Shown: positions 14,413 to 23,128 of the stretch, in pieces
Layout of the letters: each line of letters opens with the position of its first letter
How positions within the stretch are numbered: the stretch's first letter is position 1
Assembly: GCA_007695045.1 (NCBI GenBank)
Contig: REEP01000038.1
Span: 1-39,762 of the forward strand
Direction: 5' to 3'
DNA length: 39,762 bases
Origin: Rhodospirillales bacterium
GTDB taxonomy: Bacteria > Pseudomonadota > Alphaproteobacteria > Rhodospirillales > Defluviicoccaceae
Translations under genes and position numbers: made by a program
The notes under the pieces: model-generated
What the model saw: the letters and a program-made list of their open reading frames with translations, nothing else
Databases searched by the model: none
What the model was told of the DNA's origin: nothing

Positions 14413-17208
14413 ATGGACGTCGTCGTCGTCGAATCGCCCGCCAAGGCCAAAACGATCAACAAGTACCTCGGTCAGAATTACCGGGTGATCGCCAGCTATG
14501 GCCATGTCCGCGACCTGCCCGCCAAAGACGGATCGGTACAGCCGGACAATGACTTCGCCATGGACTGGGAAGTCGATCCGAAGGCACGCAAGCACATCGA
14601 GGAAATCGCGTCGGCTTTGAAGGGCGCCGACCGGCTGTTCCTTGCCACCGACCCCGACCGGGAAGGCGAAGCAATCTCGTGGCACGTCGCGCGGGTGTTG
14701 GAAAGTCGGAAAGCGCTCAAGGACGTCGACATCAAGCGGGTGGTGTTCAACGAGATCACCCGGGACGCCATCCTGGCCGCCTTCGCCCGCCCGCGCGACC
14801 TGGACCAGGAGCTGGTGGAAGCGTACCTGGCGCGCCGGGCGCTGGACTACCTCGTGGGCTTCACCCTGTCGCCGGTCCTGTGGCGGAAGCTCCCCGGCAG
14901 CCGGTCGGCCGGCCGGGTACAGTCCGTGGCACTGCGCCTGATCTGCGAGCGCGAAACCGAGATCGAAGACTTTCGCCCGCGCGAGTACTGGACCGTCAAG
15001 GGAGTGTTCCGGACCCCGGATCAGAGCCAGGTCACCGCCACCCTCACCCACCTGGATGGCAAGAAGCTCGACAAGTTCGATCTGCCCGACGAGGCTGCGG
15101 CCAAGGCGGCGGTGGCCGCGGTGGAACAACGCACCTTTGCGGTAGCCAAGGTCGAGCGCAAGCAAACCCGCCGCAACCCGGCACCGCCGTTCATCACCTC
15201 CACGTTGCAGCAGGAAGCCTCCCGCAAGCTGGGATTCAGCGCGACCCGCACCATGCAGCTCGCCCAGCGCCTGTACGAAGGGATCAGCGTCGGCGGCGAG
15301 ACGGTAGGCCTGATCACCTACATGCGGACCGATGGCGTGCAAATGGCACCGGACGCGATCGGCGCCTGCCGGGCCCTGATCGAACGCGACTTTGGGGCAA
15401 GTTACCTGCCGAAATCGGCCCGCGTATACAAATCGAAGGTCAAGAATGCGCAGGAAGCGCACGAAGCCATCCGGCCGACGGACGTGGGACGACGCCCGGC
15501 GGACATCGCACCGTTTCTGGATGCCGACCAGGCCAAGCTCTATTCCCTGATCTGGAAGCGGACGGTGGCGAGCCAGATGGAATCTGCGCTGATCGACCAA
15601 GTGGCGGTAGACATCGCCTCGCCGGACCGGCAGGTGGTGCTGCGCGCCACCGGCTCCAGCATCGCCTTCGACGGTTTTTTCAAGGTCTACCGCGAGGGGC
15701 GCGACGACATCGCCGAGAGGGGTGCGGAGAAGGACGAAGAGGGCGAGGGTGAGATGCTGCCCCAGCTCAAGGTGGACGAGGACCTGGAGCGCGTCAGGGT
15801 GGATGCCGAACAGCATTTCACTCAGCCGCCGCCCCGCTTCACCGAGGCGAGCCTGGTCAAGCGCCTGGAGGAACTGGGGATCGGCCGACCCTCCACCTAC
15901 GCGTCCATCATCAGCGTGCTGCAGGACCGCAAGTACGTGCGCCTGGAGAACAAACGGTTCTTTCCCGAAGATCGCGGACGGCTGGTCACCGCCTTCCTCA
16001 CCAGCTTCTTCGAGCGCTACGTCGCCTATACCTTCACCGCCGAGATGGAGGCCAGGCTCGACGATATCTCCGGCGGCCGGATCGACTGGAAGTCGGTGCT
16101 GCGGAACTTCTGGCAGGATTTCAGCGAAGCCGTGGAAGAAACCCGCGGCCTTGCCATCAAGGATGTGCTGGAAGCGCTGAACGAGCGCCTGGGCCCGCAC
16201 TTCTTCCCCGATACCGCCGAGGGCGACCCGCGCGCCTGCCCGGCCTGCCACGAGGGTCGGCTCAGCCTGAAGGTCGGCAAGTTCGGCGCGTTCATCGGCT
16301 GTTCCAACTATCCCGAGTGCCGCTACACCCGTCCGCTGGTGCCAATGAACCGGGATGAAGGTGAAGCGGTCAAAGCCGGAGAAAGCGGCCCCAAGCTGCT
16401 GGGCACCGACCCCGAATCGGGGCTCGCGGTCACCTTGCGCAAGGGCCCCTACGGATATTATGTCCAGCTCGGCGAAGCGGAGGGCGAGGGCAAACGCAAG
16501 ACCAAGCCCAAGCGTGTCTCCATTGAACGCGGCAGCGACCCCGATGAGATCGACCTCGACCGAGCCCTCAAACTGCTGTCACTGCCAAGAACCTTGGGCC
16601 CCCATCCGGAAACCGGGGAGACGATCACAGCCGGCATCGGGCGCTACGGTCCGTTCATCAACATGGGAGACATCTGGGTGTCGCTGAAGGGCGACGACGA
16701 CGTGCTCAGCATCGGGCTGAACCGGGCCGTGACCCTGATCGGCGAGGCCATGGGCAAGAAGCCGCCGGGGCGCGTGCTCGGCCAACATCCTGCCGACGGC
16801 AAGCCAGTGGCATTGCGGCACGGCCGCTTCGGCCCGTACGTCGCCCACGGCACGACCCGGGCCACGCTGCCCAAGGGGATCGAGGCCGACGGCCTGACCC
16901 TGGATCGGGCCATCGAGATCGTGGCCGCGAAGGAGGCGCGGGCCGGGAACGGGAGTGCCCGCGGCAAGACATCCGCATCGAAGAAGACCGCCTCAAAGAC
17001 CGCGTCTGCCGGCGAAACTTCGCCCCCGGCAGCGGACCCCAGCAAAAGCGCCCGCAGCACCTCGAAGAGCGCCACCAAAGGCACCACAAAGAGCGCCGGC
17101 AAGGCCACCGGCAAAGGCAAGTCGTCGCGCACCGGCTCCGCGTCCGGTGCGACCGGCAGCAGCAAATCCGAGTCCCGAGCGTCCGCACGCCGTGCCACGA
17201 GACGCTGA
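14413..17208 (+). CDS. topA: DNA topoisomerase I (type IA)
   Basis: A 931-residue type IA topoisomerase that relaxes negative supercoils through a 5'-phosphotyrosine link. The Toprim domain opens with VVESPAKAKTINKYLG (4-19) and carries DPDREGEAISWH near residue 80. The active-site tyrosine is Tyr303 in ITYMRTDGVQ. A four-cysteine zinc ribbon lies at about 608-636 (CPACHEGRL ... GCSNYPEC), followed by repeated C-terminal topoisomerase domains such as GRYGPFINMGD and GRFGPYVAHG. The last about 80 residues are a low-complexity Lys/Ser/Thr/Ala tail, basic and probably DNA-binding. The ATG at 14413 has GGAG seven nt upstream. rnr follows 15 bp after the stop. Confidence 0.97.
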   Translation: MDVVVVESPAKAKTINKYLGQNYRVIASYGHVRDLPAKDGSVQPDNDFAMDWEVDPKARKHIEEIASALKGADRLFLATDPDREGEAISWHVARVLESRKALKDVDIKRVVFNEITRDAILAAFARPRDLDQELVEAYLARRALDYLVGFTLSPVLWRKLPGSRSAGRVQSVALRLICERETEIEDFRPREYWTVKGVFRTPDQSQVTATLTHLDGKKLDKFDLPDEAAAKAAVAAVEQRTFAVAKVERKQTRRNPAPPFITSTLQQEASRKLGFSATRTMQLAQRLYEGISVGGETVGLITYMRTDGVQMAPDAIGACRALIERDFGASYLPKSARVYKSKVKNAQEAHEAIRPTDVGRRPADIAPFLDADQAKLYSLIWKRTVASQMESALIDQVAVDIASPDRQVVLRATGSSIAFDGFFKVYREGRDDIAERGAEKDEEGEGEMLPQLKVDEDLERVRVDAEQHFTQPPPRFTEASLVKRLEELGIGRPSTYASIISVLQDRKYVRLENKRFFPEDRGRLVTAFLTSFFERYVAYTFTAEMEARLDDISGGRIDWKSVLRNFWQDFSEAVEETRGLAIKDVLEALNERLGPHFFPDTAEGDPRACPACHEGRLSLKVGKFGAFIGCSNYPECRYTRPLVPMNRDEGEAVKAGESGPKLLGTDPESGLAVTLRKGPYGYYVQLGEAEGEGKRKTKPKRVSIERGSDPDEIDLDRALKLLSLPRTLGPHPETGETITAGIGRYGPFINMGDIWVSLKGDDDVLSIGLNRAVTLIGEAMGKKPPGRVLGQHPADGKPVALRHGRFGPYVAHGTTRATLPKGIEADGLTLDRAIEIVAAKEARAGNGSARGKTSASKKTASKTASAGETSPPAADPSKSARSTSKSATKGTTKSAGKATGKGKSSRTGSASGATGSSKSESRASARRATRR

Positions 17209-17223
17209 CCGGTTGCCAACGTC

Positions 17224-19440
17224 ATGAACCCGGGCGGGAACCGCAAATCCGCTGCGTTCCCGAGCCGGGACGCTTTGCTCGATTTCATCCGTGAGAGCGA
17301 CAAGCGGGTCAGCAAGCGGGAGATCGCGCGCGCATTCAACCTGGATGCCGACCAGAAGGTCGAACTCAAGCGTGTGCTCAAGGAGCTCGAGGCCGAAGGC
17401 GAGATTGGTCGCGGCGGCAAACGCCGCTACGAAAAGCCGATGACGCTGCCCCGGGTCGCGGTGATCGAGATTGCCGGCACCGACACCGACGGCGAGTTGT
17501 TGGCGAAACCTCAGACATGGACCTACGACGTACCGCCGCCGACGATCTACGTTGCGCCGGAACGGCGCGGACCCGCGGCACTGGGACCTGGTGAGCGGGT
17601 TCTGGCCCGCCTCACCCAGGTCGGACCGGCGTCCTATGAGGCGCGCATCATCCGCCGGCTGCAGGCGGCCCCGCCGCGGGCGCTCGGCATCTACCGCGAG
17701 GTGGACGGGCAAGGCCGCATCAAGTCCATCGACAAGCGCGAGAAGATGGAGTTCCTGGTGCCCCGCGGCGAGGACATGGGGGCGGCCCCGGGGGAACTGG
17801 TATGGGCAGAGGTCCGCCGGGGCCGGGCGCTCGGACCCAAACAGGCCCGCGTCGTGGAGCGGCTGGGTGACGTCAAGGGGCCCCGTTCAATCAGCCTGAT
17901 CACCATTCACGATCACGACATCCCGACCAAGTTCTCGGCCGAAGCGTGGCAACATGCCGAAGACGCGGCGGCAGCGCCGCTGGACGGTCGCGACGACCTG
18001 CGCCGCGTGCCGCTGGTCACCATCGATGGGGCGGATGCCCGGGACTTCGATGACGCGGTGTGGGCCGCACCCGACGACGCCCCCGACAATGCTGGCGGCT
18101 GGCACCTCATCGTCGCCATTGCCGACGTCGCCTGGTACGTGCGGCCCGGCGACCCGCTGGACAGCAACGCCTTCGAACGCGGCAACTCCGTCTACTTCCC
18201 CGACCGCGTGGTGCCGATGCTGCCGCCGGCCCTGTCCAACGGCTGGTGCTCGCTGGTTCCGGACGAAGATCGGCCGTGCCTCGCCGCGCACCTGTGGATC
18301 GATCGGGACGGTGCCCTGGTCCGCCACCGCTTCGTGCGCGCGGTGATGCGCTCGGCCGCCCGACTCACCTACACGCAGGTGCAGACGGCGCAGGACGGCA
18401 ACCCCGATGAGCATACTGCTGCCCTGGCCGAACCGGTGATCGGGCCTTTGTTCGGCGCGTACCAGGCATTGGCCAAGGCCCGCCGGCAGCGCGGTGTGCT
18501 GGAACTGGACCTGCCGGAACGCCAAGTCGTGCTGGCCGAGGATGGTGGCGTGGCCGCGATCCGAAAGCGCTCCCGTTTCGACAGCCACAAGCTGATCGAG
18601 GAGTTCATGATCGCGGCCAACGTGGCCGCGGCGGAGACGCTGGAAGCGGCCAGAATGCCCTGCATGTATCGGGTGCACGATCAGCCTTCGGAAGCCAAGC
18701 TGGAAGCGCTGCGGGCATTCCTGGACAGCATCGGACTGAAGCTGGCGCGCGGCCAGGTGATCCGGGCGACGCAGTTCAATCGCGTGCTGGAGCGGGCGGC
18801 GGATACGCCGTATGCACACCTGGTCCACGAGGTGGTCCTGCGCAGCCAGGCGCAGGCCGCCTACTCGCCCGAAAATATCGGTCACTTCGGGCTCGCGCTC
18901 AGGCGCTACTGCCACTTCACCTCGCCGATCCGCCGTTATGCCGACCTTCTGGTGCACCGGGCGCTGATCGCGGGCCTGCGTCTCGGCGAAGGCGGCCTGC
19001 CCAAGGAGCCGGGCGACTTCGAGAAGCTGGGCGAACACATCTCCGCAACCGAACGCCGTGCCGCGACGGCCGAACGGGATGCGGTGGACCGCTTCACCGC
19101 GCATTATCTCGCCGCCAAAGTCGGGGCCACCTTCTCCGGGCGCATCAACGGGGTCACCCGGTTCGGCCTGTTCATCACCCTGGATGAAAGCGGTGGTGAT
19201 GGTCTGGTGCCGATCCGCAGCCTGCCGGACGATTACTACGTACACGATGAGACCCGCCACAGCTTGGTGGGGCGTGCCACCGGGCTCACCTTCCGCCTGG
19301 GCGATCCGGTCGAGGTGCGGCTGGTGGAAGCCGACCCGATCACCGGCGGCTTGATCCTTCAACTCATGCACGGTGGCGACATCGGCCCTCGCAAACCCCA
19401 CCTATCGAAGGGCACCAGTCGGCGGCGCCAACGCTCCTGA
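17224..19440 (+). CDS. rnr: Ribonuclease R
   Basis: A 738-residue 3'-to-5' exoribonuclease of the RNB/RNase II family, which degrades structured RNA and takes part in rRNA quality control. The N-terminus is a winged-helix domain (about 15-70, VSKREIARAFNLDADQK). Cold-shock-like OB domains follow. The RNB catalytic centre reads TIDGADARDFDDAVWA (about 265-280), whose aspartates bind metal; HFTSPIRRYADLLVHRAL is the late RNB motif. An S1 domain (about 640-725, GRINGVTRFGLFITL) and a short basic tail end the protein. No strong Shine-Dalgarno sequence lies in the 15-bp gap after topA, which suggests translational coupling. Confidence 0.96.
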   Translation: MNPGGNRKSAAFPSRDALLDFIRESDKRVSKREIARAFNLDADQKVELKRVLKELEAEGEIGRGGKRRYEKPMTLPRVAVIEIAGTDTDGELLAKPQTWTYDVPPPTIYVAPERRGPAALGPGERVLARLTQVGPASYEARIIRRLQAAPPRALGIYREVDGQGRIKSIDKREKMEFLVPRGEDMGAAPGELVWAEVRRGRALGPKQARVVERLGDVKGPRSISLITIHDHDIPTKFSAEAWQHAEDAAAAPLDGRDDLRRVPLVTIDGADARDFDDAVWAAPDDAPDNAGGWHLIVAIADVAWYVRPGDPLDSNAFERGNSVYFPDRVVPMLPPALSNGWCSLVPDEDRPCLAAHLWIDRDGALVRHRFVRAVMRSAARLTYTQVQTAQDGNPDEHTAALAEPVIGPLFGAYQALAKARRQRGVLELDLPERQVVLAEDGGVAAIRKRSRFDSHKLIEEFMIAANVAAAETLEAARMPCMYRVHDQPSEAKLEALRAFLDSIGLKLARGQVIRATQFNRVLERAADTPYAHLVHEVVLRSQAQAAYSPENIGHFGLALRRYCHFTSPIRRYADLLVHRALIAGLRLGEGGLPKEPGDFEKLGEHISATERRAATAERDAVDRFTAHYLAAKVGATFSGRINGVTRFGLFITLDESGGDGLVPIRSLPDDYYVHDETRHSLVGRATGLTFRLGDPVEVRLVEADPITGGLILQLMHGGDIGPRKPHLSKGTSRRRQRS

Positions 19441-19464
19441 GCACGCACCCCTTTGGGGTCGTGC
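19441..19464 (+). terminator. Candidate hairpin terminator after rnr
   Basis: Directly after the rnr TGA, GCACG-C-ACCCC pairs with GGGGT-CGTGC around a TTT loop: ten base pairs with one bulged C. No T run follows, so it may reduce rather than stop transcription into the S41 gene, whose start is 34 bp further on. Confidence 0.45.
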
Positions 19465-19497
19465 CGTTGCAGAATCGACGGTGACGCCGGCCCTCAA

Positions 19498-21063
19498 ATG
19501 CGGGATCATCCGGTTATGCTTGGTCGTGCGCACGCTGTCCTGGTCCTGTTCGCACTGGTTACGGTCGGCTGTAGCGCCATCGGCGACAGAGGAGAAGACT
19601 CCGCTCGGGGCCTCAGCGGCGGCGATCCCGTCGCCGCCGTGCTGCGCGCCGCCTATACGACCATCAGCGATCGCTACGTCGATCCGATCGACCCCGCCGC
19701 CCTGGTGCTGTCGGGCTTGAACGGCCTTTCGGCGATTGATCCGGCCGTCCATGTGGTCGCGCACGGAGCGGCCATCGAGATCGAGATCAATGGGACCGTG
19801 GCCGCGCGCATGGCGATGCCCGAGCCGGACGACGTTCGCGGCTGGTCGGACCTGAGTGCGACCTCAATCGCGGTCGTGCGTGAAGCCTCACCCTTGGTGG
19901 CGACCACTCCCCAGGACCGGATCCTGGACGTGGTGCTGGCGCAGTCCATCGCGTCGCTGGATCGCTTCTCCCGGTATGCAACGGCGAACGAAGCCGTTGG
20001 GCACAGAGCCAGACGCCAGGGCTACGGTGGGGTCGGGATCCGCTTCCGCCAGGACGGCGGCCATGTGGTCGTGACCGACGTCATGGACGACTCGCCGGCG
20101 GCGCGTGCCGACGTTCGCGTCGGTGACCGGATAACCCATATTGATGGCGCCGATCTGAACGGTGAGACGGCGCACCGGGTGGCGCTGCGGTTGCGCGGTC
20201 CGGTGGGCAGCCGCCTGCGGTTGACGATGGCGCGCGACGGACTGTCGACGGTCTTGCAGTTCGAACTGGAGCGCATGCACCTGATCACCCCGACGGTTCG
20301 CCTGCGCGACGACGACGGCATTCTTTACGTGGCAGTTTCCGGGTTCAATCAGGATACCGCCCGCAGCCTCGCCCTGGCGCTCGGCAGCGGCCTTGCCGAT
20401 TACAGCCGCGGCGTGGTGTTGGACCTGCGCGGCAATCCGGGCGGGCTGCTGCATCAGTCCATTCTGGTCGCCGACCTGTTCCTGGCCGGCGGTCGTATTG
20501 TCATGACCCAGGGTCGCCATCCGGACAGCCGGCAACTCTACTTGGCCGATGATCATGACGCCGTGGCCGGGGCGCCCATGGTGGTGGTGCTGGACGGCGG
20601 CTCCGCCTCGGCGGCAGAGATCGTGGCGGCGGCGCTGAAGGACCGCGGCCGAGCCGTCGTCCTCGGCACGTCCTCATACGGAAAAGGCACCGTCCAGACC
20701 GTGGCTCCGCTTCCCAACGACGGTGAACTGGTGCTCACGTGGTCGCGGCTCATCTCGCCCTCGGGGCGGATCATAGGAACCGACGGCGTCATCCCGACTT
20801 TGTGCACATCGGGTATCGAAAAACCGTCCCGAGGGGATCCGCAACAGGTTCTGAGAAACGCGACGCGCCGACCGCCCATCCCGGCCGAAGCCTCTCCGCG
20901 GGACTGCCCGGCGGAGCATCATGCGAAGGATACCGATCTGCGTGTCGCCCGCGCCGTCCTGGCCGATCCCGGCCTGTACCGCCGTTTCGTGGTACCGGTG
21001 GCCGGCGCTGCCGCCGTGGCGGAGATGACGCTGCCTGTCGAGAGGCCCGTCGGCACGCCTTGA
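19498..21063 (+). CDS. S41 family (C-terminal processing) peptidase, probable lipoprotein
   Basis: A 521-residue envelope protease of the CtpA/S41 type. From the ATG at 19498 a hydrophobic segment ends in VTVGC, a passable lipobox with Cys25; an ATG at 19516 is an alternative start. A PDZ domain lies at about 175-255 (GYGGVGIRFRQDGGHVVVTD, then SPAARADVRVGDRITHIDG). The S41 core carries VLDLRGNPGGLLHQ, the serine nucleophile in VLDGGSASAAEIVAAAL and the catalytic lysine in SYGKGTVQT. After about residue 440 comes an extension with two cysteines that I do not recognise. It sits between rnr and rpmG. Its TGA overlaps the -35 element assigned to rpmG. Substrates are unknown. Confidence 0.9.
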   Translation: MRDHPVMLGRAHAVLVLFALVTVGCSAIGDRGEDSARGLSGGDPVAAVLRAAYTTISDRYVDPIDPAALVLSGLNGLSAIDPAVHVVAHGAAIEIEINGTVAARMAMPEPDDVRGWSDLSATSIAVVREASPLVATTPQDRILDVVLAQSIASLDRFSRYATANEAVGHRARRQGYGGVGIRFRQDGGHVVVTDVMDDSPAARADVRVGDRITHIDGADLNGETAHRVALRLRGPVGSRLRLTMARDGLSTVLQFELERMHLITPTVRLRDDDGILYVAVSGFNQDTARSLALALGSGLADYSRGVVLDLRGNPGGLLHQSILVADLFLAGGRIVMTQGRHPDSRQLYLADDHDAVAGAPMVVVLDGGSASAAEIVAAALKDRGRAVVLGTSSYGKGTVQTVAPLPNDGELVLTWSRLISPSGRIIGTDGVIPTLCTSGIEKPSRGDPQQVLRNATRRPPIPAEASPRDCPAEHHAKDTDLRVARAVLADPGLYRRFVVPVAGAAAVAEMTLPVERPVGTP

Positions 21064-21087
21064 CAGGGCCCTGCGCACAGCTATGTT
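21060..21087 (+). promoter_or_regulatory. Sigma70-type promoter for rpmG
   Basis: A perfect TTGACA (21060-21065) is followed after 16 bp by TATGTT (21082-21087), four of six matches to the -10 consensus. It overlaps the stop codon of the S41 gene and lies 49 bp before the rpmG start, giving the ribosomal protein gene its own promoter. Confidence 0.55.
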
Positions 21088-21136
21088 CGGGGTTCCGGCG
21101 CGCGCGCTGCCTTCAAAGCATCAAGGACACTGAGCC

Positions 21137-21310
21137 ATGGCCAAGGCCAAACAGAATACCATTCTTATCCGATTGGTGAGCAGTGCCGGCACCGGCTACT
21201 TCTACGTGGCCAAAAAGAATCCGCGAACGGCCACCAACAAGCTTGAGTTTCGCAAGTACGATCCGGTGGTGCGCAAGCACGTCGCCTTCAAGGAAGCCAA
21301 GATCAAGTAG
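21137..21310 (+). CDS. rpmG: 50S ribosomal protein L33
   Basis: A 57-residue protein beginning [20 protein letters not shown] and containing [20 protein letters not shown], the L33 signature. It is the cysteine-free form, without the two CxxC zinc pairs of the other L33 type. L33 binds 23S rRNA near the E site. It follows the S41 peptidase gene on the plus strand and has its own good promoter. The identity is clear despite the small size, and the rnr-rpmG neighbourhood is usual in Alphaproteobacteria. Confidence 0.95.
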   Translation: MAKAKQNTILIRLVSSAGTGYFYVAKKNPRTATNKLEFRKYDPVVRKHVAFKEAKIK

Positions 21311-21344
21311 AGGCCCAGCCGAGGGCTCCGCCAGCACATCCGCT

Positions 21345-21359
21345 GCGTGATCGTCACGC
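21345..21359. terminator. Short hairpin between convergent rpmG and crp/fnr genes
   Basis: GCGTGA and TCACGC form a perfect 6-bp stem around TCG in the 52-bp gap between rpmG and the converging regulator gene. Symmetry and place suggest a shared bidirectional terminator, but neither side has a T run. Confidence 0.35.
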
Positions 21360-21362
21360 CCG

Positions 21363-22109
21363 TCAGCCACGCATCTCCTGAACCATTTCCTCGAGCTCGT
21401 TGACGTCCCGCACAAGCAGTGCACTCTTGGTCCGCTCGACAACCCCGGCCCGGGCCAAGTCGTTCAGCACGCGGGCGACCGTCTCACGCGTGGTGCTGAC
21501 CCGGCTCGCGATCTCCGAGTGGCGCGGGATCGGGCTGATTCTGGCGACACGCTCATCCGCCATGCTGGTGCGGGCCTGGCGCAGCAGTTCCGCTTGAACA
21601 CGGTTCTGCGCCGCCAGCGTGCTCAAATCCATGATCCGATCGTCCGCAGCGCGGATGATGCGGGCGAGCCGCTCCATGACGTGCAGGGCCACCTTCGGAT
21701 GCCTGGCCAGGATATCCATAAAAACCTCGTGGGGAAGCTGGGCGATCGCCGTTTCCTCCACGGCAATCACCGCGGCGGAACGCGGCCGGCCATCGATTGC
21801 AGACAATTCGCCGAAGTAGGCGCCGGGCAGGATGTCGTCAAAGGCGATCTCCCGCCCGGAGAGCGAGTAATTGACGACTCTGGCCTTGCCGCTGGTCAGG
21901 AAAAAGACATCCCGCGACCGGCTGTCCCGATCGATGATCTGCTCCTGCGCCCGGAACCGCTTGCGGACACAGGCGCGCTCGATCTCAGCCAATGCGCTGG
22001 CGCCAAGGTCGGCGAACAGATCGAACCGAGACAAGACGCTGCTCGTGGCCGCTTCGCCGGTGCTGGCGCTTTCCGTGGCGCCGTGCTGTGACGATCCGGA
22101 ACCTTCCAT
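21363..22109 (-). CDS. Crp/Fnr family transcriptional regulator (no Fe-S cysteines)
   Basis: A 248-residue regulator with an N-terminal cyclic-nucleotide-binding-like domain (about 25-145) and a C-terminal winged helix (about 165-248). The phosphate-binding cassette reads YFGELSAIDGRPRSAAV (98-114), retaining the GEL and RSA elements that contact cAMP in Crp-like proteins. The recognition region is SRVSTTRETVARVLNDLARAGVVE. Only one cysteine (Cys47) is present, so it is not an oxygen-sensing FNR with a 4Fe-4S cluster. The ATG at 22109 is preferred over a TTG at 22169. The effector and targets are unknown; nnrS in this window is the kind of gene some Crp/Fnr proteins control, but no link is seen in sequence. 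Confidence 0.88.
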   Translation of the reverse strand: MEGSGSSQHGATESASTGEAATSSVLSRFDLFADLGASALAEIERACVRKRFRAQEQIIDRDSRSRDVFFLTSGKARVVNYSLSGREIAFDDILPGAYFGELSAIDGRPRSAAVIAVEETAIAQLPHEVFMDILARHPKVALHVMERLARIIRAADDRIMDLSTLAAQNRVQAELLRQARTSMADERVARISPIPRHSEIASRVSTTRETVARVLNDLARAGVVERTKSALLVRDVNELEEMVQEMRG

Positions 22110-22223
22110 GGCCCGAGTCCCTGTATCCGATGCCCCCCCTCGACGGCGGCGTCCAACAATTTGTGACAATGTACCCCGAAAAGGGCTTTTTTACGACTGT
22201 CCTGTGGCCGGACCGTCCTGCGG

Positions 22224-23096
22224 TCAGCGAAGAATCACCGTCTTCCGTCCATTAATCAAAACCCTGTGCTCCACATGCAGGCGTACCGCCCGGGCCAGGA
22301 CGATGCTTTCGATGTCGCGGCCCACTGCGGCCAGGGCGTCGGGGCCGTAGGTATGGTCCACCCGCTCCACCGCCTGTTCGATGATCGGCCCCTCATCCAG
22401 TTCGGGTGTCACGTAGTGGGCGGTGGCGCCGATCAGTTTCACCCCACGCTCGTGCGCCTGGTGATAGGGCCGGGCGCCGCGGAAGCCGGGCAGGAACGAG
22501 TGATGGATGTTGATGCAGCGGCCCTTGAGCCGCTCGCAGGTGGGCGCTGACAGGATCTGCATGTATCGGGCCAGCACGACGAGATCGATGTTAAGGTCCG
22601 CCACCAGGCGCAGCAGCGCCGCTTCCTGGTCGGCACGGCTCTCGGGTGTCACCGGCAGATGGTGGAACGGCACGGCGTGCCATTCCGCCAGCGGCGCCAG
22701 GACGGGATGGTTGGAGACCACGGCCGCCACGTCGATGGCCAGTTCCCCGGTGCGATAGCGGTACAACAGATCGTTCAGGCAATGCTCTGCCTTGCCCACC
22801 ATGATCAGGACCCGCTCCCGCCGGTGCGCCTCGTGCAACCCCCACACCATCTCGAAGCGCTCGGCGATCCGGGAGAAGGCATGGGCAAAGTTGTCGATTG
22901 GGGGGGTGGAAGCGCCCGGCGCGAACACCGTCCGCATAAAGAAGCGGCAGGTCGCGGCATCGCCGAAATGGGTCGATTCCGTAATGAAAGCTTCACGGTC
23001 GGCGAGAAAGCCGGCCACGGCGGCGACAATTCCCACGGCATCGGGACAAGAGATGGTGAGAATATAAAGCGGCTGACTATTGTGCGGATTGGACAT
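22224..23096 (-). CDS. purU: Formyltetrahydrofolate deformylase
   Basis: A 290-residue PurU, which hydrolyses 10-formyl-THF to formate and THF, balancing one-carbon pools. The N-terminal ACT domain (about 8-85) starts YILTISCPDAVGIVAAVAGF. The formyltransferase-type catalytic domain carries NIHHSFLPGFRGARPYHQA, then GATAHYVTPELDEGPII, with the catalytic Asn/His/Asp triad of this fold. The start ATG at 23096 has GGGGGGA eight nt upstream; the frame is open further upstream without support. The GGT-like gene ends 32 bp upstream on the same strand, so they probably share a transcript. The start residue and ends agree with family length. Confidence 0.94.
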   Translation of the reverse strand: MSNPHNSQPLYILTISCPDAVGIVAAVAGFLADREAFITESTHFGDAATCRFFMRTVFAPGASTPPIDNFAHAFSRIAERFEMVWGLHEAHRRERVLIMVGKAEHCLNDLLYRYRTGELAIDVAAVVSNHPVLAPLAEWHAVPFHHLPVTPESRADQEAALLRLVADLNIDLVVLARYMQILSAPTCERLKGRCINIHHSFLPGFRGARPYHQAHERGVKLIGATAHYVTPELDEGPIIEQAVERVDHTYGPDALAAVGRDIESIVLARAVRLHVEHRVLINGRKTVILR

Positions 23097-23128
23097 GCAT
23101 GTTCCCCCCGGGCGGCATGGTCGTGCCA

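Noticed and set aside
13060-16251. A 1063-codon open frame on the minus strand opposite dprA and topA
   Set aside because: It is the antisense shadow of two well-supported genes; high third-position GC removes stops from that antisense frame. Its translation has no recognisable domain.
17887-19401. A 504-codon minus-strand frame opposite rnr
   Set aside because: Antisense shadow of RNase R, which carries all catalytic motifs on the plus strand.
22110-22200. TTGTCACAA palindrome upstream of the Crp/Fnr gene as a possible autoregulatory box
   Set aside because: The symmetric core is only 4+1+4 and matches neither the Crp (TGTGA-N6-TCACA) nor the FNR (TTGAT-N4-ATCAA) spacing; no convincing promoter frames it.
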